The position numbers and the translations under genes are program-made. Positions 62,901 through 64,000 of a stretch of DNA of 64,000 bases are shown here, in pieces (within the stretch, counting starts at the first letter, position 1; each line of letters opens with the position of its first letter). The stretch covers positions 15,111,501 to 15,175,500 of the forward strand of contig JAZHRO010000054.1 of the NCBI GenBank assembly GCA_037157565.1, read 5' to 3'. The stretch comes from Thalassia testudinum. Taxonomy: Eukaryota > Streptophyta > Magnoliopsida > Alismatales > Hydrocharitaceae. Under the pieces are notes generated by a model. That model made no database searches and was not told the DNA's origin. It worked only from the letters and a program-made list of their open reading frames with translations.

Positions 62901-64000
62901 GTTTACCATATCCAAACCAAATCTTCTGAATGGGATCATCATGTACTCTTCTTGCTCAATGAGGCTTGCAAGCCATCAATGGATGGGAGACTAGCTACTT
63001 GATAAACAAACAAATTCTAATATAAAATAATCAGATAATTCCCACCTGAAAAAGTTCACGAACCATCCGAGCTCCTTCCCCAACATATTTCTGGACAAGC
63101 TCGCTACCAATAACCCGAATAAAGCATGCATCTGTTCGGTTGGCTACAGCCCTAGCCAGAAGTGTTTTGCCAGTACCTGGAGGGCCATAGCAAAGTACAC
63201 CCTTCGGAGGATCAATGCCAAGCTTTACAAATTTCTCCGGGTGAAGCATTGGAAGCTCGACAACCTAACCATTTGAAATATCAGAAGTTACTTCTAAACA
63301 TTGTCAAAGTATTAACAAACAGAAACATCCTAGGTATGCATACTTCTCTCATCTTCTCAATCTGCTCCTTGCAACCTCCTACATCATTATATGTGACATC
63401 TGGCTTCTCTTCAACAGTCATCATTGTAACACTAGGGTCAATTTTGGGGGGTAGAGGAATCTGAATTTGATATTTGTTCCGATCAACTCTATCACAAAGA
63501 AACAAAAAGGAAGGCATAAGTACCAATGGTAAAAAGAAACAATTACCTTATAAAATTCTCTGAAACATAAAGAACTCTAGTTTCCACTTCCCATAATTTT
63601 TTTTTTTGTATGTAATGTGAGACGACTTTCTGCATATTGTTCAACGATCAAAAGTTCAGTTCACTTTCCTCCCAAAATGCCACAGAAATTAGATTCATAA
63701 GAAATATACATATTTAAAAAAAAAATCCAACTAACCATATCAATTGGCTCCAGGGAATCTTAACAACTCCATTAACTACATTTCTTCATGCACCCATTTT
63801 CAGAGGCATTTAAAAGTTTCAAAATGAAGCATGAAACAGTTGGCAATCAAACAATGTCAGAATTTCTTGTATTTAATTTGAGAAGATAGTTTTTTCATAA
63901 TGCTAATAGAGATCAGATTACCAATAGCATTTGTCACCTAATTGAAGGATCAACTACAGATGTTCAACATTCAAGTTAAATAGTGATTCAATTTTACGTT
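59944..64000 (-). CDS. RPT1: 26S proteasome regulatory ATPase RPT1, partial
   Basis: RPT1 (regulatory subunit 7) is one of six AAA ATPases in the base of the 26S proteasome that unfold ubiquitinated proteins. Exons, 5' to 3' on the minus strand: 63488-63344, 63264-63046, 62616-62435, 60356-60181, 60101-59944. Phases fit without a break. Visible in order: [36 protein letters not shown], Walker A GPPGTGKT, pore-loop region [14 protein letters not shown], Walker [11 protein letters not shown], second region of homology with [20 protein letters not shown], and the C-terminal helical domain ending PKYMVYN. It is highly conserved and intact, so very likely functional. The first ~180 residues lie beyond the right edge; I see no further exon in 63489-64000. 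The final intron (60102-60180, 79 bp) has a GC donor (GCAAGT). The 2.1-kb intron before it holds a MITE. Confidence 0.97.
60587..61632. mobile_element. Tourist-like (PIF/Harbinger) MITE in an RPT1 intron
   Basis: A 1046-bp element with inverted ends GGCCTAATTTGG and CCAAACTAGGCC, flanked by TTA at 60584-60586 and 61633-61635. TTA is the PIF/Harbinger target and GGCCT.TTTGG its usual terminal type. No coding capacity. It lies in the intron 60357-62434 of RPT1, away from splice sites. Confidence 0.88.

Overview
This is a transposon-rich stretch of a plant nuclear genome, AT-rich with GC-rich patches. Spliced genes have GT/AG introns and plant-specific families are present: a STRUBBELIG-type receptor, plant alanine aminotransferase, a Sirevirus-like Ty1/copia element and a Tourist-like MITE. 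A flowering plant is clear. A monocot is my guess from the RPT1 C-terminal residues, at low confidence.

Only one clearly functional conserved gene is present: the 3' half of the 26S proteasome ATPase RPT1 on the minus strand (59944 to beyond 64000), with a Harbinger-type MITE in one intron and a GC-AG last intron. A second plausible gene, at 18319-24912 (+), is a ten-exon STRUBBELIG-RECEPTOR-FAMILY (SRF) ectodomain. Its splice-joined frame stays open for 278 residues: signal peptide, Pro-rich stretch and LRRs, then a stop just before the transmembrane remnant, with no kinase. Two further SRF pieces, kinase exons at 1603-2327 and a broken LRR/TM copy at 34412-38596, look like relics of an SRF cluster. 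Exons of a dead alanine aminotransferase gene run from 4133 to 13418.

Most of the rest is mobile DNA. Five copies (A 4412-7087, B 10621-13392, C 15002-17525, E 46798-49475, F 40300-51349 with insertions) of one ~2.5-2.8 kb family begin TG and end CA. Four have exact 5-bp target duplications (TCAAC, ATATT, TCGTC, CTTTT), so they read as solo LTRs. B sits inside an alanine aminotransferase exon. F carries two nested insertions: a 5.6 kb GAG-only copia element with near-identical 1754-bp LTRs (duplication CATTT), and solo LTR E. Other mobile DNA: a 1.7 kb foldback element (28102-29790), a decayed DNA transposon (30466-32945), degenerate copia pol fragments (39330-40294, 54100-55990), a LINE 3' part (56990-58740) and an LTR-like promoter region (52390-53860).

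The most striking pattern is that a palindrome built on GACGTC (best form CAGACGTCTG) is spread through two apparently unrelated LTR families: the U3 of the copia element, 15 times per LTR by hand count, and the large solo LTRs, 2-8 exact cores each plus many degenerate ones. Other elements here carry analogous arrays built on different palindromes (ATCACCGGTGAT in the DNA transposon, TTGTAATACAA in the SRF intron).
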